From positions 1 through 31,296 of the forward strand of contig CAZJXD010000056.1 in the NCBI GenBank assembly GCA_964549945.1: a stretch of DNA of 31,296 nucleotides, in the 5' to 3' direction. Shown in pieces: positions 1-8,328 of the stretch. The translations under genes and the position numbers were made by a program. Under the pieces are notes generated by a model. The model ran no database searches, was not told where the DNA came from, and saw only the letters and a list, made by a program, of their open reading frames with translations. Source of the DNA: B25-G16 sp964549945 (GTDB lineage Bacteria; Desulfobacterota; DSM-4660; Desulfatiglandales; B25-G16). How positions within the stretch are numbered: position 1 is the stretch's first letter; each line of letters opens with the position of its first letter.

Positions 1-73
1 GTATATATCTCCATTGCCCGGCAAATAGCGTGGAAGAAAGCATAAAGAAAGAATTTATGAAAAGGAGTAACCT

Positions 74-526
74 ATGAATTGGGCCGAGGAAAAGAGGCAC
101 CTTACCGAGCAGCTTGAAATACTCCGTGAGCTTCGGAATAGATTTGGCGAGGAGGTCATCGAAATTGCAGGCAAGGCCCGCTTAGCCGTTCATAAGAGGT
201 GGATGGAAGAACTATCAAAGGATTCCTCTGGCCGACCTTCTGATGTGTTCAAGCATTCCGCCTTCAGCGTCACCACCGCAGACTCCGACCTTTTAGTATA
301 TGATGTTATGGAAGACACCAACGAACGATTTGCGGTAAGAATCAAGAAATGCAAGTATGCGGATTTCTACAGGAGAAAAGGCTCCCTTGAGATCGGCTAC
401 GCCATGCACTGTGCCCTTGATTTCGGAGAAGCAGAAGCGTTTGGATCGGGAATTTCGTTGAAACGAACAAAAACGCTCATGAAGGGTGATGATTGTTGTA
501 ATCACTGTTACGAATTAAAAAAGTAG
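74..526 (+). CDS. L-2-amino-thiazoline-4-carboxylate (ATC) hydrolase-like protein
   Basis: Small 150-residue cytoplasmic protein resembling the L-2-amino-thiazoline-4-carboxylic acid hydrolase family. In the characterised family members this opens the thiazoline ring of ATC on the way to L-cysteine. The sign is the C-terminal signature RTKTLMKGDDCCNHCYEL, a basic stretch followed by G-D-x-x-C-x-H-x-Y. The N-terminal half is helical and charged. The start is well supported by AAAAGGAG six bases upstream of the ATG. It lies 56 bp before a LUD gene on the same strand, so the two are probably co-transcribed. Many proteins with this signature occur in anaerobes without thiazoline metabolism, so the real substrate here is unknown. 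No signal peptide or membrane segment is visible. Confidence 0.75.
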   Translation: MNWAEEKRHLTEQLEILRELRNRFGEEVIEIAGKARLAVHKRWMEELSKDSSGRPSDVFKHSAFSVTTADSDLLVYDVMEDTNERFAVRIKKCKYADFYRRKGSLEIGYAMHCALDFGEAEAFGSGISLKRTKTLMKGDDCCNHCYELKK

Positions 527-582
527 CGGAAAAAAGTCACAAAGAGCGCTCAACGTCAAAGCATTAAAAGAGGAGGTTTTCG

Positions 583-1233
583 ATGAATGAGTACACAAGC
601 ACAAAGCAGTGGCACCATGAGAAGCTGCTTGAAAAGATGAAGGCCAGTTTGGAAAAACGGGATTTCAACGTGATGATCCTTCGCGACAGGGAAGAGGTCC
701 ACCAGTTCATCCTAAAAACGATTCCCGAGGGGTGTTCAGTGGGGCTTGGGGGATCCGTCACCACACGTGAATTAGGGATTGACACGCTCTTGAAAAAACG
801 AGGAAATACCGTGTATGATCACTGGCAAGAGGGGTTAACCAAGGAGGAGATGACCGAGATGATCAGGAAGCAGCCGCAATCGGACTTTTTCCTGACCAGT
901 GTCAATGCCGTCACCATGGAAGGCCAACTGGTCAACACCGATATGACGGGCAACCGAGTGGCTTCCATGATATTCGGGCCCGGTCATGTGATCGCCTTTA
1001 TCGGAGCCAATAAACTCGTCAAAGACCTCGAGCAAGCCATGTGGCGGATAAAGAATATCGCGTCACCACAAAATAGCAGACGGAAGAATCTGGGAGCTCC
1101 CTGTGAAAAGACCGGATACTGTGTAGACTGCAAGACCAAGGCCTCGTTGTGCAAGATCACCACGATCATAGACTACAGGCCGCCTGCCACGAACTTCACG
1201 ATCGTGCTTTTACCGCTCCAACTTGGGTTTTAG
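583..1233 (+). CDS. LUD (DUF162) domain protein, LutC/LutB-like
   Basis: A 216-residue LUD-domain protein, the fold shared by LutC and the N-terminal part of LutB of lactate utilisation. The nucleotide-binding-like motif GLGGSVTTRELG lies near residue 55, and the family-typical TSVNAVTMEGQLVNTD around residues 105-120. A C-terminal cysteine cluster, CEKTGYCVDCKTKASLC, precedes TTII and the closing LPLQLGF. Length and ending match stand-alone LUD proteins of anaerobes, so the gene appears complete even though an IS remnant begins about 70 bp after its stop. The start has an excellent AGAGGAGG Shine-Dalgarno sequence. The cysteines could bind a metal or iron-sulfur centre, but that is inference. 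No LutA or LutB partner lies in the window, so lactate oxidation is not indicated. Confidence 0.85.
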   Translation: MNEYTSTKQWHHEKLLEKMKASLEKRDFNVMILRDREEVHQFILKTIPEGCSVGLGGSVTTRELGIDTLLKKRGNTVYDHWQEGLTKEEMTEMIRKQPQSDFFLTSVNAVTMEGQLVNTDMTGNRVASMIFGPGHVIAFIGANKLVKDLEQAMWRIKNIASPQNSRRKNLGAPCEKTGYCVDCKTKASLCKITTIIDYRPPATNFTIVLLPLQLGF

Positions 1234-1304
1234 ATTCTTATTCCTGCCATGGTGGGCTTAGCAAGCACCGCCAGAGCGAGTCTCTGCCCTGCACGAACCG
1301 AAAG

Positions 1305-2029
1305 ATGGAGTGGGAGTCGACGGAGGAGAGAAAGGGTGCGCCGTAGGTCAACACCACCGTCTGTAGCGCACCGATATGTGTCCACGAAGTCTCTTTCGTT
1401 ACCAAGGCAGCATAGAGGAGAAAGCGGCTGAAGTCATCTAAGGAGGTGATCAGGTACCACTTCTCTCTGGCAGGGGGAGACCAGAGGTGGTGGGAGAAGT
1501 CATGCTGGATGAGCTCTCCGATGTAGTTAGTGAGCACCTCACGGTCATGAGGAGCTTTTTTACGCTTCCGCTTCAGATAGAAGCCGTGCTTTTTGGCCCT
1601 CTCTATGATGGTGGATAAGGCCGCCTTCTGATGATGTGTTTCCCTCAGAAGGTCTCTGATATAGCGGTAGTTATAGTGTCGTAACGGTATGTCGTGGTTC
1701 TCTATCATGGTTCTTTTCGATCGGGAGTTCTCTGAGAATGTTATCTTCAACGACCTGGGGTATCGTTCTGGTTTTGGTGTTTCTTTTATCCTAAATTGAG
1801 AATTTATCGGGACATTCTTTGTAGTGCTTGAGCAGGAGGAAAAATCTGCTCCTCTTAATGCCCAAAATTTCCAGGACATAATGGATCTCAATTTCCCTTC
1901 TTGCGTACCGTTTAAGTAGCTCTTTAACTTAGTTTTTTGTGAATTGCTTATTTAATTGCACTATAATCCAAACCTCTTTTTAGCCTCAGATTATGGTTTC
2001 TTAGGAGTTCACTTTTAATTCGTAGATGA
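1305..2029 (-). mobile_element. Degenerate insertion sequence, copy 1 (rve/DDE transposase pseudogene)
   Basis: Read on the minus strand, this is a decayed transposase with an N-terminal helix-turn-helix part (near 1970 to 1740; VKELLKRYARREIEIHY, SRFFLLLKHYKEC) and an integrase-core part (REKWYLITSLDDFSRF, TVVLTYGAPFL). The N-terminal frame is broken by stops, for example after FTKN and before KRNTKTR. It leaves frame near 1725, where an extra A in the GAAAAG run separates ELPIE from TMIENHDIPLRHYN. The sequence aligns with 16248-16915, which lacks about 60 bp of the core. The right end carries GGAGTTCACTTTT (2004-2016), which matches the putative terminal repeat of copy 2. The left terminal repeat is missing. 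The family (IS3/IS481-like) is not certain. Confidence 0.8.
2004..2016. repeat. Putative right terminal repeat of IS copy 1
   Basis: GGAGTTCACTTTT is the exact reverse complement of AAAAGTGAACTCC at 16160-16172, the left end of the second IS copy. Similarity between the two IS copies continues 13 bp past this motif, so the exact element boundary is uncertain. Confidence 0.45.
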
Positions 2030-2180
2030 TATCTCGGATTTTGGGACTTGACATTATTTTGAATGTGTGTCTTCTTTGAAAATCGATCGTAAACGTAGGA
2101 TTCTATACAGGTTTCTTATTTAGAATGTAATCAAGAAACTAGGCCTAATATAAAGACTATACTATGGGATCATTGTAAAT

Positions 2181-2420
2181 TCAGGAAAGCTCCTGGCAGA
2201 AATGTTCGCTATAATGGCCGGAATTGGAGTAATAGTTAGTGCATTATCAATGACCGGCGCAGCGATATCAATGTAATCAGAGATAGTAAATTTAGTCCGA
2301 GGAAACGCATTCGCGCTGCTCAGGGCGGGTGCTTTCATAAGCTTTTTGCTCGGTATGGGCATGAGCATAACTGCTTACTATGTTTTCTTGGCCATATTTG
2401 ACCAGCATGTCTTGAGTTTT
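2181..2420 (+). pseudogene. Remnant of a fused TRAP transporter permease (DctM-like core)
   Basis: One frame reads MFAIMAGIGVIVSALSMTG, then a TAA at 2274, then NLVRGNAFALLRAGAFISF and LLGMGMSITAYYVFLA. This matches the segment of the intact permeases that contains GIAIGMFSLTGLA...LLGMGLPAVACYVILA (gene at 11741) and GLLVGLLNMTGMG...IMGMGIPTSAAYIIQA (gene at 17351). Only about 80 codons survive, with no start and no downstream part, and after about 2420 the similarity is lost. It is therefore an internal scrap of a third TRAP permease, upstream of an intact amidohydrolase gene. A minus-strand open frame over the same bases is antisense to this fragment and is not considered a gene. Confidence 0.65.
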
Positions 2421-2565
2421 TATGGACATACTGCAGTGGAGAAACCTGCGCACGGCATGCATTGTCAATATAATCTGGAACGAAGAAGTCTACTCGGATA
2501 ACGAGCTGGAGCTTTAGAGTGATTTTAGCAATGGTGCCTTATATCTTTCAAAAAAGAGGGAGGAA

Positions 2566-3435
2566 ATGTACGAAGGAACGATAATCGATTGCAGGTGCAG
2601 GCCACCGACGGAAATGTTCAAGGAGCAGTTTAAAGCCCTGGACCGGGCTCTGCGCAGCCGCTGGACGTCGAACATGGGACTTTCCCTGCCGGAGTGGCTT
2701 AACCAGACCGTGGAAGACTTTGTCCAGGAAATGAAAGAGCTAAATATGATTGGCGTGGTGGTGGGACGGTATCAGTGGCCAGGTCTTCCTAATGTGACCA
2801 ACGAACACGTCAAGGAAATCATGGACACCTACCCCGGAATGTTCATACCTATTGGCGCTATTGATGGTAAGAATCCTGAGCAAGCGCGAGACGAGATTAG
2901 CCGGGTCGCTGAGTGGGGTTTTAAGGGTATCTCACTCTCCTCAGGAAGGCCCGGTGACCTCGATCCTAGTGACAAACGTCTGTACCCGATATACCAGCAG
3001 ATAGCAGATCGGGGTCTCGTTTACTACGTGATCACCAGCCCGAATGCTATCACTACGCCTTTTTCATATGACAGAGTCGCCGCAGACTTCCCCGGTCTTC
3101 GGATTTTCCTTGCGCATGGCGGTTATCCCCTTATCGATGAGCTCATCACGCTGGTCTGGCGAAGATCCAATGTCTGGTATTCTCCGGACTGCTACCAGTT
3201 CTCCCCGGGGGCACAGCGCTATGTTGAAGCGACCAACTACTCCAGCGGTGAACCGAAGTATCTGGCGTATCCGTTATACTTCCAGACATTGCAGGACCGT
3301 TACTGTTTTGGCAGCGCCATCCCATACTCAACGCCATTAAAGGTGAGGGTCAAAGAGTTCCTGGAACTGGACTGGAGGGAGGAAGTTTTACCTAAGATAC
3401 TTTATCAGAATGCCGCCGAGCTTTTTTCAGTTTGA
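2566..3435 (+). CDS. Amidohydrolase-2-like TIM-barrel protein lacking most metal ligands
   Basis: A 289-residue protein of the amidohydrolase_2 / ACMSD-type TIM-barrel family. The N-terminal strand reads IIDCRCRPPTEMF where metal-binding members have DxHxH. The late-barrel motif LAHGGYPLIDEL, near residue 184, keeps one expected His. The C-terminal GSAIPYSTP sits where GSDxP is usual, so the catalytic Asp is absent. The closing NAAELFSV matches the family's end. The start is supported by GGGAGGAA directly before the ATG. It lies between transporter fragments and a broken second amidohydrolase, consistent with the amidohydrolase-TRAP pairing seen elsewhere in this window. If it is an enzyme, it cannot use the standard binuclear or mononuclear metal site. 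Binding, isomerase or lactonase-like roles are possible, and the substrate is unknown. Confidence 0.8.
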   Translation: MYEGTIIDCRCRPPTEMFKEQFKALDRALRSRWTSNMGLSLPEWLNQTVEDFVQEMKELNMIGVVVGRYQWPGLPNVTNEHVKEIMDTYPGMFIPIGAIDGKNPEQARDEISRVAEWGFKGISLSSGRPGDLDPSDKRLYPIYQQIADRGLVYYVITSPNAITTPFSYDRVAADFPGLRIFLAHGGYPLIDELITLVWRRSNVWYSPDCYQFSPGAQRYVEATNYSSGEPKYLAYPLYFQTLQDRYCFGSAIPYSTPLKVRVKEFLELDWREEVLPKILYQNAAELFSV

Positions 3436-3546
3436 CAGGCCAGTACCACGACGGCAAGCCTTTACGAAACTGCCAGCTCTGGCGTACAAATTGAATGGTG
3501 CAGACCCCAGCTCATAGTGCTCCGCCAGCGAGAAGGAGAGAAGGCT

Positions 3547-4237
3547 GTGCGTCAGGTTATTTTTACGGGAAGAGATGTCGAGACAAAAAGAGGATGGTAT
3601 TATCCAAATGATGATATTGCTGAAGTTGTGAAAAAATAGCCTGAAACCGTCATAGGGTTTGCCGCGATTGATCCTCTAAAGGGCAAGAAGGCTATCGAGG
3701 AAATAGATCGATGCGTCCGAGAACTTGTCTTCAAGAGAGTTTCTTCTGACCCCTCTGGTATTGGTGAACCCGCAGATAACAGACTATTCTATCCAATATA
3801 TGAGAAATATCTGGTATATGACATTCCGGTTGTGCTTACCTTAGGGACGTTGCCTTCACCTGGCGCAGGACCAATGAAGGTTAAAAGTCCTATAGCTATT
3901 GATGAAGTTACTTACGAATTTGGCGAACTGAAAATAGTCGAAGATAGTCTGTTAGCATTTGGGCGGGCCATGGATTACAGAGACTATTGCTGTGGCCATG
4001 CGTAACAAGAATGTTTACATTGATCTTTCTGACTATGAGAAGCTGCCTGGATCAGAACAATATATTCAGGCAGCTAATGGTGCATTATCCGATAAAATCA
4101 TGTTTGCTAGTGCTCATCCATTCAACAATTTCAAAATGATGGTCAAGCGGTACTCTGAATTGCCCTTTACCTCTGAAGTTCGAGAAAAAGTGATGTGCCT
4201 CAATGCGGCCAAATTCTTAGGCTTGCGTCAGAATTAA
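3547..4237 (+). pseudogene. Broken amidohydrolase-2-like gene
   Basis: The + strand encodes a disrupted homologue of the intact gene at 13631-14467. Frame one gives VIFTGRDVE (compare GVIQGRDLE), then TVIGFAAIDPLKGKKAIEE after an in-frame TAG at 3637, then SSDPSGIGEPADNRLFYPIY. It shifts frame near 3957 to GGPWITETIAVAMRNKNVY, and finishes with FASAHPFNNFKMMVKRY and VREKVMCLNAAKFLG. The distal part keeps near-protein-level identity to the intact gene, so decay is recent. An N-terminal piece may extend upstream (GVQI near 3490), but an unrelated-looking insertion interrupts it. The downstream end runs into a TRAP permease remnant. A complete protein cannot be made from this locus without correcting at least one stop and one frameshift. 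Confidence 0.85.
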
Positions 4238-4239
4238 CA

Positions 4240-4578
4240 ATATGTGTCTGGCAAAACTGCATGGTGGACTATTCTTTTCCCATTAGGGTTTTTTATCAAC
4301 AGGCCCTTCACGTGATGTTTGCTTACTTGCTGATCTTCTTGACTGTTGGATGGGCCGGAAGATCCAGGGAACGAGAGATTCGGCTGACTGAATATTTTTT
4401 TGGCTCTGTCTCAGGAAGCGCCCTGGCGAATGTGGCTAGTACAGATCAGCTCACCATCCCTTTTATACGCGGACTGGTTATAACTCCTTTGGGCCGATGC
4501 TGTAGAAACAACAACGAGTGCTGGTGGTCAAATCATGCCTTCTGCTATGTAAGTTCTGCCTCTCATGAATGGAGATAG
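4240..4578 (+). pseudogene. Remnant of a fused TRAP permease with a large internal deletion
   Basis: The frame contains YSFPIRVFYQQALHVMFAYL and LLIFLTVGWAGRSREREIR, which matches residues ~45-78 of the intact permease at 17351. It then jumps to FFGSVSGSALANVASTDQLT, which in the intact protein lies about 160 residues further on. After TIPFI it leaves frame. Another frame continues ADAVETTTSAGGQIMPSAM, the next conserved permease motif. So there is one internal deletion plus frameshifts. It resembles the 17351 permease more than the 11741 one, and follows an amidohydrolase fragment just as the 17351 gene does. The remnant ends about 6 bp before aorA, so any promoter for aorAB may lie within this decayed sequence. 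Confidence 0.8.
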
Positions 4579-4584
4579 TCGGTT

Positions 4585-5097
4585 ATGAAGAAAATCCTTT
4601 ACACAGCTGATAATTCTACATACGAAAAGGTGTGCGCCAATTGCCGGATGTGTGAAATCGTATGTTCCTTCGCACACGAGGGACAGGTCAATCCCAGTAG
4701 ATCCAGAATTAGAGTGGCGAGAGTGGCGCTGGATGAAGCAATTCCTGTAACCTGCTTGCAGTGTGAGGACGCCCCATGCATGAACCTCTGTCCGGTCAAC
4801 GCTATCGGAAAAGCAGAGGGAGATTATGTCACCGTCGATCAGGACAGATGCATTGGGTGCGGAATATGTGTAATGGCATGTCCTGTGGGGGCCATTATTA
4901 TCGATAGGATGCTTGGTGTGGCGATTAAGTGTGATCTATGCGAAGGCGATCCACAGTGCGTCAAATACTGTCCTGCAAGAGTTTTAGCCGTGGGAAGCGC
5001 GACCGATCTGGCTGCCATGAAGGTTAGGCATTTCGCAAGAGATATATGGGAAATGAGCCGGCGAGAAATGAACCAAACGGGCAATGCAGGTTATTAA
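4585..5097 (+). CDS. aorA: Four-cluster [4Fe-4S] ferredoxin subunit of aldehyde oxidoreductase
   Basis: A 170-residue polyferredoxin with sixteen cysteines in four groups: C17/20/23/27, C57/60/65/69, C89/92/95/99 and C116/119/125/129. The CxxCxxCxxxCP core CIGCGICVMACP is the clearest. This is the layout of small electron-transfer subunits of molybdenum/tungsten enzymes (HycB/DmsB-like, AorA). It can hold four [4Fe-4S] clusters and pass electrons between the tungsten subunit and a flavoprotein. No signal peptide is present, so it is cytoplasmic. GGAG lies about ten bases before the ATG. The next gene, the tungsten AOR, starts 13 bp after this stop, which makes a two-gene transcription unit. 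The pairing matches the three-subunit AorABC enzymes of aromatic degraders. The third subunit candidate lies convergent at 7038-8288. Confidence 0.85.
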   Translation: MKKILYTADNSTYEKVCANCRMCEIVCSFAHEGQVNPSRSRIRVARVALDEAIPVTCLQCEDAPCMNLCPVNAIGKAEGDYVTVDQDRCIGCGICVMACPVGAIIIDRMLGVAIKCDLCEGDPQCVKYCPARVLAVGSATDLAAMKVRHFARDIWEMSRREMNQTGNAGY

Positions 5098-5110
5098 AGG
5101 GGGATGGATT

Positions 5111-7027
5111 ATGCAACGCTGGAAGGGGTATTCGGGGGTTATCCTTGAAATAGATCTTTCTAACAAGAAGATTAGCTACCGGGAGCTGGACAGGGACTTT
5201 GCAAGGAAATACATCGGAGGACGTGGCTTCACATCCAGGATATTGTGGGAACATGTTGGTCCCTCGGTGTCTCCTTACGATAAAGATAACAGGCTTGTTT
5301 TTGCCGCAGGTCCGTTAACGGGTACCCTGATGCCCTCCTGTTCAAGATTGACCATTGCCGCCAAATCCCCCATTTCAAGCGTTCTCGGCGACTCCAACTC
5401 GGGTGGATACTGGGCGCCCGAGCTGAAATGGGCAGGCTACGATGCTATCATCGTCTCTGGCAAGTCGTCCTCTCCCGTCTATTTGTTGATCTCCGACAGC
5501 ATAGTGGAATTACGCGACGCCGTGGGTATTTGGGGGAAGAATACCCATGAAACTGAAAACATGATCAAGGTGGAGGCTAAGGATCCGGATATCAAGGTTG
5601 CGTCTATAGGGCCAGCCGGTGAAAAAGGGGTTAGATTTGCTAATATAATGACCGATTCCATCGGCTCCTCATCCCGTTCAGGAATGGGTGCGGTGATGGG
5701 GTCTAAGGGATTGAAAGCCATTGCGGTAAGGGGGACAAGAGGGGTGGATATTGCTGATCCCAAAAGCATGAAAGAAGCTCTAAACGAGTATCTTGAGACC
5801 CTCTCCGCGGATAAATGGCTGGACAGCCTCACAAAGCTTGGAACGCTGCCTTTTCTCAGCCACAGGGAGTTACTGGGAATCCACCAGGTTAAAAATAGCC
5901 AGGAAGGTATCATCGAGGGTTTTGAAAGACTCTCGCCTGATCTTCTCCGGAAAAAATACCAAGGCAAAGCCTGGGCTTGCCTGGGGTGTTTCATTCGTTG
6001 CCGGCGATATTCAAGATTACCTGGAGATACAATGGATACACCTAGCACACGTGGACCCGAATACGTGAGCATCAACGCTCTGGGCATGAAACCTGCCATT
6101 GCAAATCCAGAAGCGATTATCGAGGCAAACCGTCTTTGCGATCTCTTGGGGCTGGATGGTGAAGCAACGGGAAGCGTTATCAGTCTCGCCATGGAACTCT
6201 ACGAGCGGGGATTCATTGATAAGAAGACTACGGGAGGTATGGGACTCCATTTCGGTGATGAAAGAACGTTTCTCCGATTAATCCCCATGATCGCCCATAG
6301 GGAGGGATTTGGGGACTTACTGGCAGAGGGGACAAAAAGACTAGCCGACCGATTCAATGCTAGCTACTATGCACACACTATCAAAGGGATGGACATCGAG
6401 GCGGGAGACCCGAGAGACCATCCTTCCAGAGCCCTGTGCTATGGTGTTTCCACCCGTGGGTCCTGTCACTTGAGGGGATGGCCCTATGTAGATGAATTTA
6501 TCACACCCGAGCAAGCAGAGGAATGGTTTGGAACCCCGAAGGTGGCTGAATTCTATGCCCTGGAAGGAAAGGGGGCCATGATATGCTGGACCGAGAGTTT
6601 GAACACGTTGATGGACATGTTGGGAGTGTGTAAATTTGCCTACGCGAGGTCGAGGGATTTCACAAAACTGGTCACCAGGGGCATCAAAATCCTAACCAAG
6701 GCTTATAACGCTGCCACCGGTTTGAACCTGTCGGAAGATGAGCTCTTCCAGGCCGGACATCGAGTGACCGCACTGGAAAGATGCTACAATTTCAGGGAAG
6801 GCCTGCGCCGTAAAGACGATTATCCCAGCGAAAGGATGTTCAAGGAGCCCATAAGGGAAGGGCCTTCTGACGGAAAAATTTTGAATTATGATGACTATGG
6901 CGCAGTCCTCGATAATTATTATGAAACAAGAGGCTGTGATAAATTCAGCGGACGGATGCTGGATGAAAAGCTGAAGGAGTTAGGCTTGGAAGATGTGGTG
7001 GAGGAGTTTCAAAAAAGAGCACTATGA
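5111..7027 (+). CDS. aorB: Tungsten-containing aldehyde ferredoxin oxidoreductase, large subunit
   Basis: Cytoplasmic catalytic subunit that oxidises aldehydes to carboxylic acids with a bis-pyranopterin tungsten cofactor (or reduces acids with low-potential electrons). The 638-residue length is typical of the family. The N-terminal IGGRGFTSRIL and SRLTIAAKSP are AOR N-domain motifs. The [4Fe-4S] cysteines are C290, C293, C297 (CLGCFIRC) and C507 within DMLGVC. GDPRDHPSRA near residue 432 is also family-typical. The start at 5111 is chosen over an in-frame ATG at 5084, because AAAGGGGG lies seven bases before 5111 and the earlier ATG overlaps aorA without a Shine-Dalgarno sequence. Its stop lies only 10 bp from the end of the convergent FAD-protein gene. 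The substrate cannot be told from sequence. Confidence 0.95.
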   Translation: MQRWKGYSGVILEIDLSNKKISYRELDRDFARKYIGGRGFTSRILWEHVGPSVSPYDKDNRLVFAAGPLTGTLMPSCSRLTIAAKSPISSVLGDSNSGGYWAPELKWAGYDAIIVSGKSSSPVYLLISDSIVELRDAVGIWGKNTHETENMIKVEAKDPDIKVASIGPAGEKGVRFANIMTDSIGSSSRSGMGAVMGSKGLKAIAVRGTRGVDIADPKSMKEALNEYLETLSADKWLDSLTKLGTLPFLSHRELLGIHQVKNSQEGIIEGFERLSPDLLRKKYQGKAWACLGCFIRCRRYSRLPGDTMDTPSTRGPEYVSINALGMKPAIANPEAIIEANRLCDLLGLDGEATGSVISLAMELYERGFIDKKTTGGMGLHFGDERTFLRLIPMIAHREGFGDLLAEGTKRLADRFNASYYAHTIKGMDIEAGDPRDHPSRALCYGVSTRGSCHLRGWPYVDEFITPEQAEEWFGTPKVAEFYALEGKGAMICWTESLNTLMDMLGVCKFAYARSRDFTKLVTRGIKILTKAYNAATGLNLSEDELFQAGHRVTALERCYNFREGLRRKDDYPSERMFKEPIREGPSDGKILNYDDYGAVLDNYYETRGCDKFSGRMLDEKLKELGLEDVVEEFQKRAL

Positions 7028-7037
7028 TGCTTTATGA

Positions 7038-8288
7038 CTATAACCTTGCTCCGTGCTTCATAAAATAGCTCTCATAATAGCCATGGCCATTCATAATGGA
7101 TTGGAGGAGATGGGGGGAAACATCATCCTTGTGAATCATGAGCATCCTCAAAAACCCAGCCAAATGAATATCCCCTATTAGAATAGCGCCTATCAATCTC
7201 CCCTCCTTACATAACAATTTTCGATAAATCCCTCTAAGCTCATCCAAATGCCAGAATATCTCCAATCCGTCCTCTTCAGATACTGCGCTCATGCCCAATG
7301 TGAAGACATACAGATCTTCTATATGCATGCTGTTCATCATGAGAAACCGAATAGCCATGGGCTGAGGGTGAGCCATGTTATGGCCAGCAACTGCTCCACC
7401 TTCCACGGCGTTAGGCCAGATTGCCATGACCTTGTTTTGGCCGTCAGTCACATCAATGATCTCCGCTACATCCCCGGCGGCAAAAACAGAGGGATCAGAG
7501 CTCCGCATCTCCTCGCTCACCAAGATGCCTCTTCTTACTTGAATATCCGTATCCTCGACGACCTGCACGTTTGGCTTGACTCCCACTGCAGCAATAACCA
7601 GATCGGTCTGAACCAATGCCCCATCGATCTCCGCTTCCCGGACAGCAGTATCGCCATGAAGGGCGACAACTTCAGCCCCAGTGATGGTCTCCACTCCTAT
7701 CTGATTGAGTTTCTGAGTGACCATACCTGCTGCCCTGGTATCCAGAACGGCGGGGCATATCAGAGGCAGTTTCTCTACCAGGGTGACCTTGACACCAAGT
7801 TTGCAAAGGGCCATTGCTGCCTGGATTCCTATGAGGCCTCCTCCGATCACCAGCGCCTTTTTTACCTGACTTTGTTCGATAAAACGGGAAATTTTGGTGG
7901 CATCTTCCAGCGTCCAGAAATGGTGGACCCCATCTTTATCAATTCCAGGCACCCTAGGCAAGATGGGCAGTGAGCCGGTTGCAATCAACAATTTAGCGTA
8001 GGATAGCTCCTTTCCATCCTCCAGCATCAATCTTCTGGCTTCGGGAAAAACAGAAATCACCTTATTCTTAAAACGGACCTCTATTTGATGTTCTTGATAG
8101 TCCTTGATATCAAACAGAGGCATAGCAGAGAGGGGAATTTCACCCGCAAGATATTTTGAGATGGCAATACGCGAATAAGCAACGACTTCATCTGAAATGA
8201 TGGTCAGGGGCGTTTCATTGTCGATTTTTCTAATGGCATAAGCTGCGGATAAACCTGCAGCACTGCTCCCGATAATCACATAAGACAT
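7038..8288 (-). CDS. aorC: FAD/NAD(P)-dependent oxidoreductase, AorC-like
   Basis: A 416-residue pyridine-nucleotide-disulfide-type flavoprotein. The FAD motif VIIGSSAAGLSAAYAI is at residues 4-19, the NAD(P) motif VIGGGLIGIQAAMAL near residues 146-160, and the second FAD motif FAAGDVAEI near 270. The C-terminal region after ~330 resembles the NirB/AorC-type ending rather than a disulfide reductase dimer domain. No CxxxxC redox disulfide is present. Such proteins pass electrons between ferredoxin-type subunits and NAD(P)+, and form the third subunit of AorABC. Here the gene is convergent to aorAB, with 10 bp between the stops, so co-transcription is impossible. It follows the SDR gene on the minus strand by 40 bp. 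Other roles (NADH oxidase, nitrite-reductase-like flavoprotein) are possible. Confidence 0.8.
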   Translation of the reverse strand: MSYVIIGSSAAGLSAAYAIRKIDNETPLTIISDEVVAYSRIAISKYLAGEIPLSAMPLFDIKDYQEHQIEVRFKNKVISVFPEARRLMLEDGKELSYAKLLIATGSLPILPRVPGIDKDGVHHFWTLEDATKISRFIEQSQVKKALVIGGGLIGIQAAMALCKLGVKVTLVEKLPLICPAVLDTRAAGMVTQKLNQIGVETITGAEVVALHGDTAVREAEIDGALVQTDLVIAAVGVKPNVQVVEDTDIQVRRGILVSEEMRSSDPSVFAAGDVAEIIDVTDGQNKVMAIWPNAVEGGAVAGHNMAHPQPMAIRFLMMNSMHIEDLYVFTLGMSAVSEEDGLEIFWHLDELRGIYRKLLCKEGRLIGAILIGDIHLAGFLRMLMIHKDDVSPHLLQSIMNGHGYYESYFMKHGARL

Positions 8289-8328
8289 TTCTTGTTACTC
8301 AGGTGCGAATTCAGTAAAAGGAGAGCAC

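Noticed and set aside
583..1233. LUD gene truncated by the IS
   Set aside because: The C-terminal TTII...FTIVLLPLQLGF ending matches the family end; the IS remnant starts after the stop.
2162..2368. Minus-strand open frame of 68 codons
   Set aside because: It is the complement of a TRAP permease remnant readable on the + strand; it has no motif or ribosome site.
5479..6192. Long minus-strand open frame (237 codons)
   Set aside because: It lies wholly inside aorB, which has all AOR motifs; the antisense frame shows no family features.
7248..7973. Long + strand open frame (241 codons)
   Set aside because: Antisense to the flavoprotein gene, whose FAD and NAD motifs are clear; its composition is rich in His and Ser, as expected of a shadow.
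4585..8288. Reading aorABC as one operon
   Set aside because: The AorC-like gene is on the opposite strand and convergent, so co-transcription with aorAB cannot occur.
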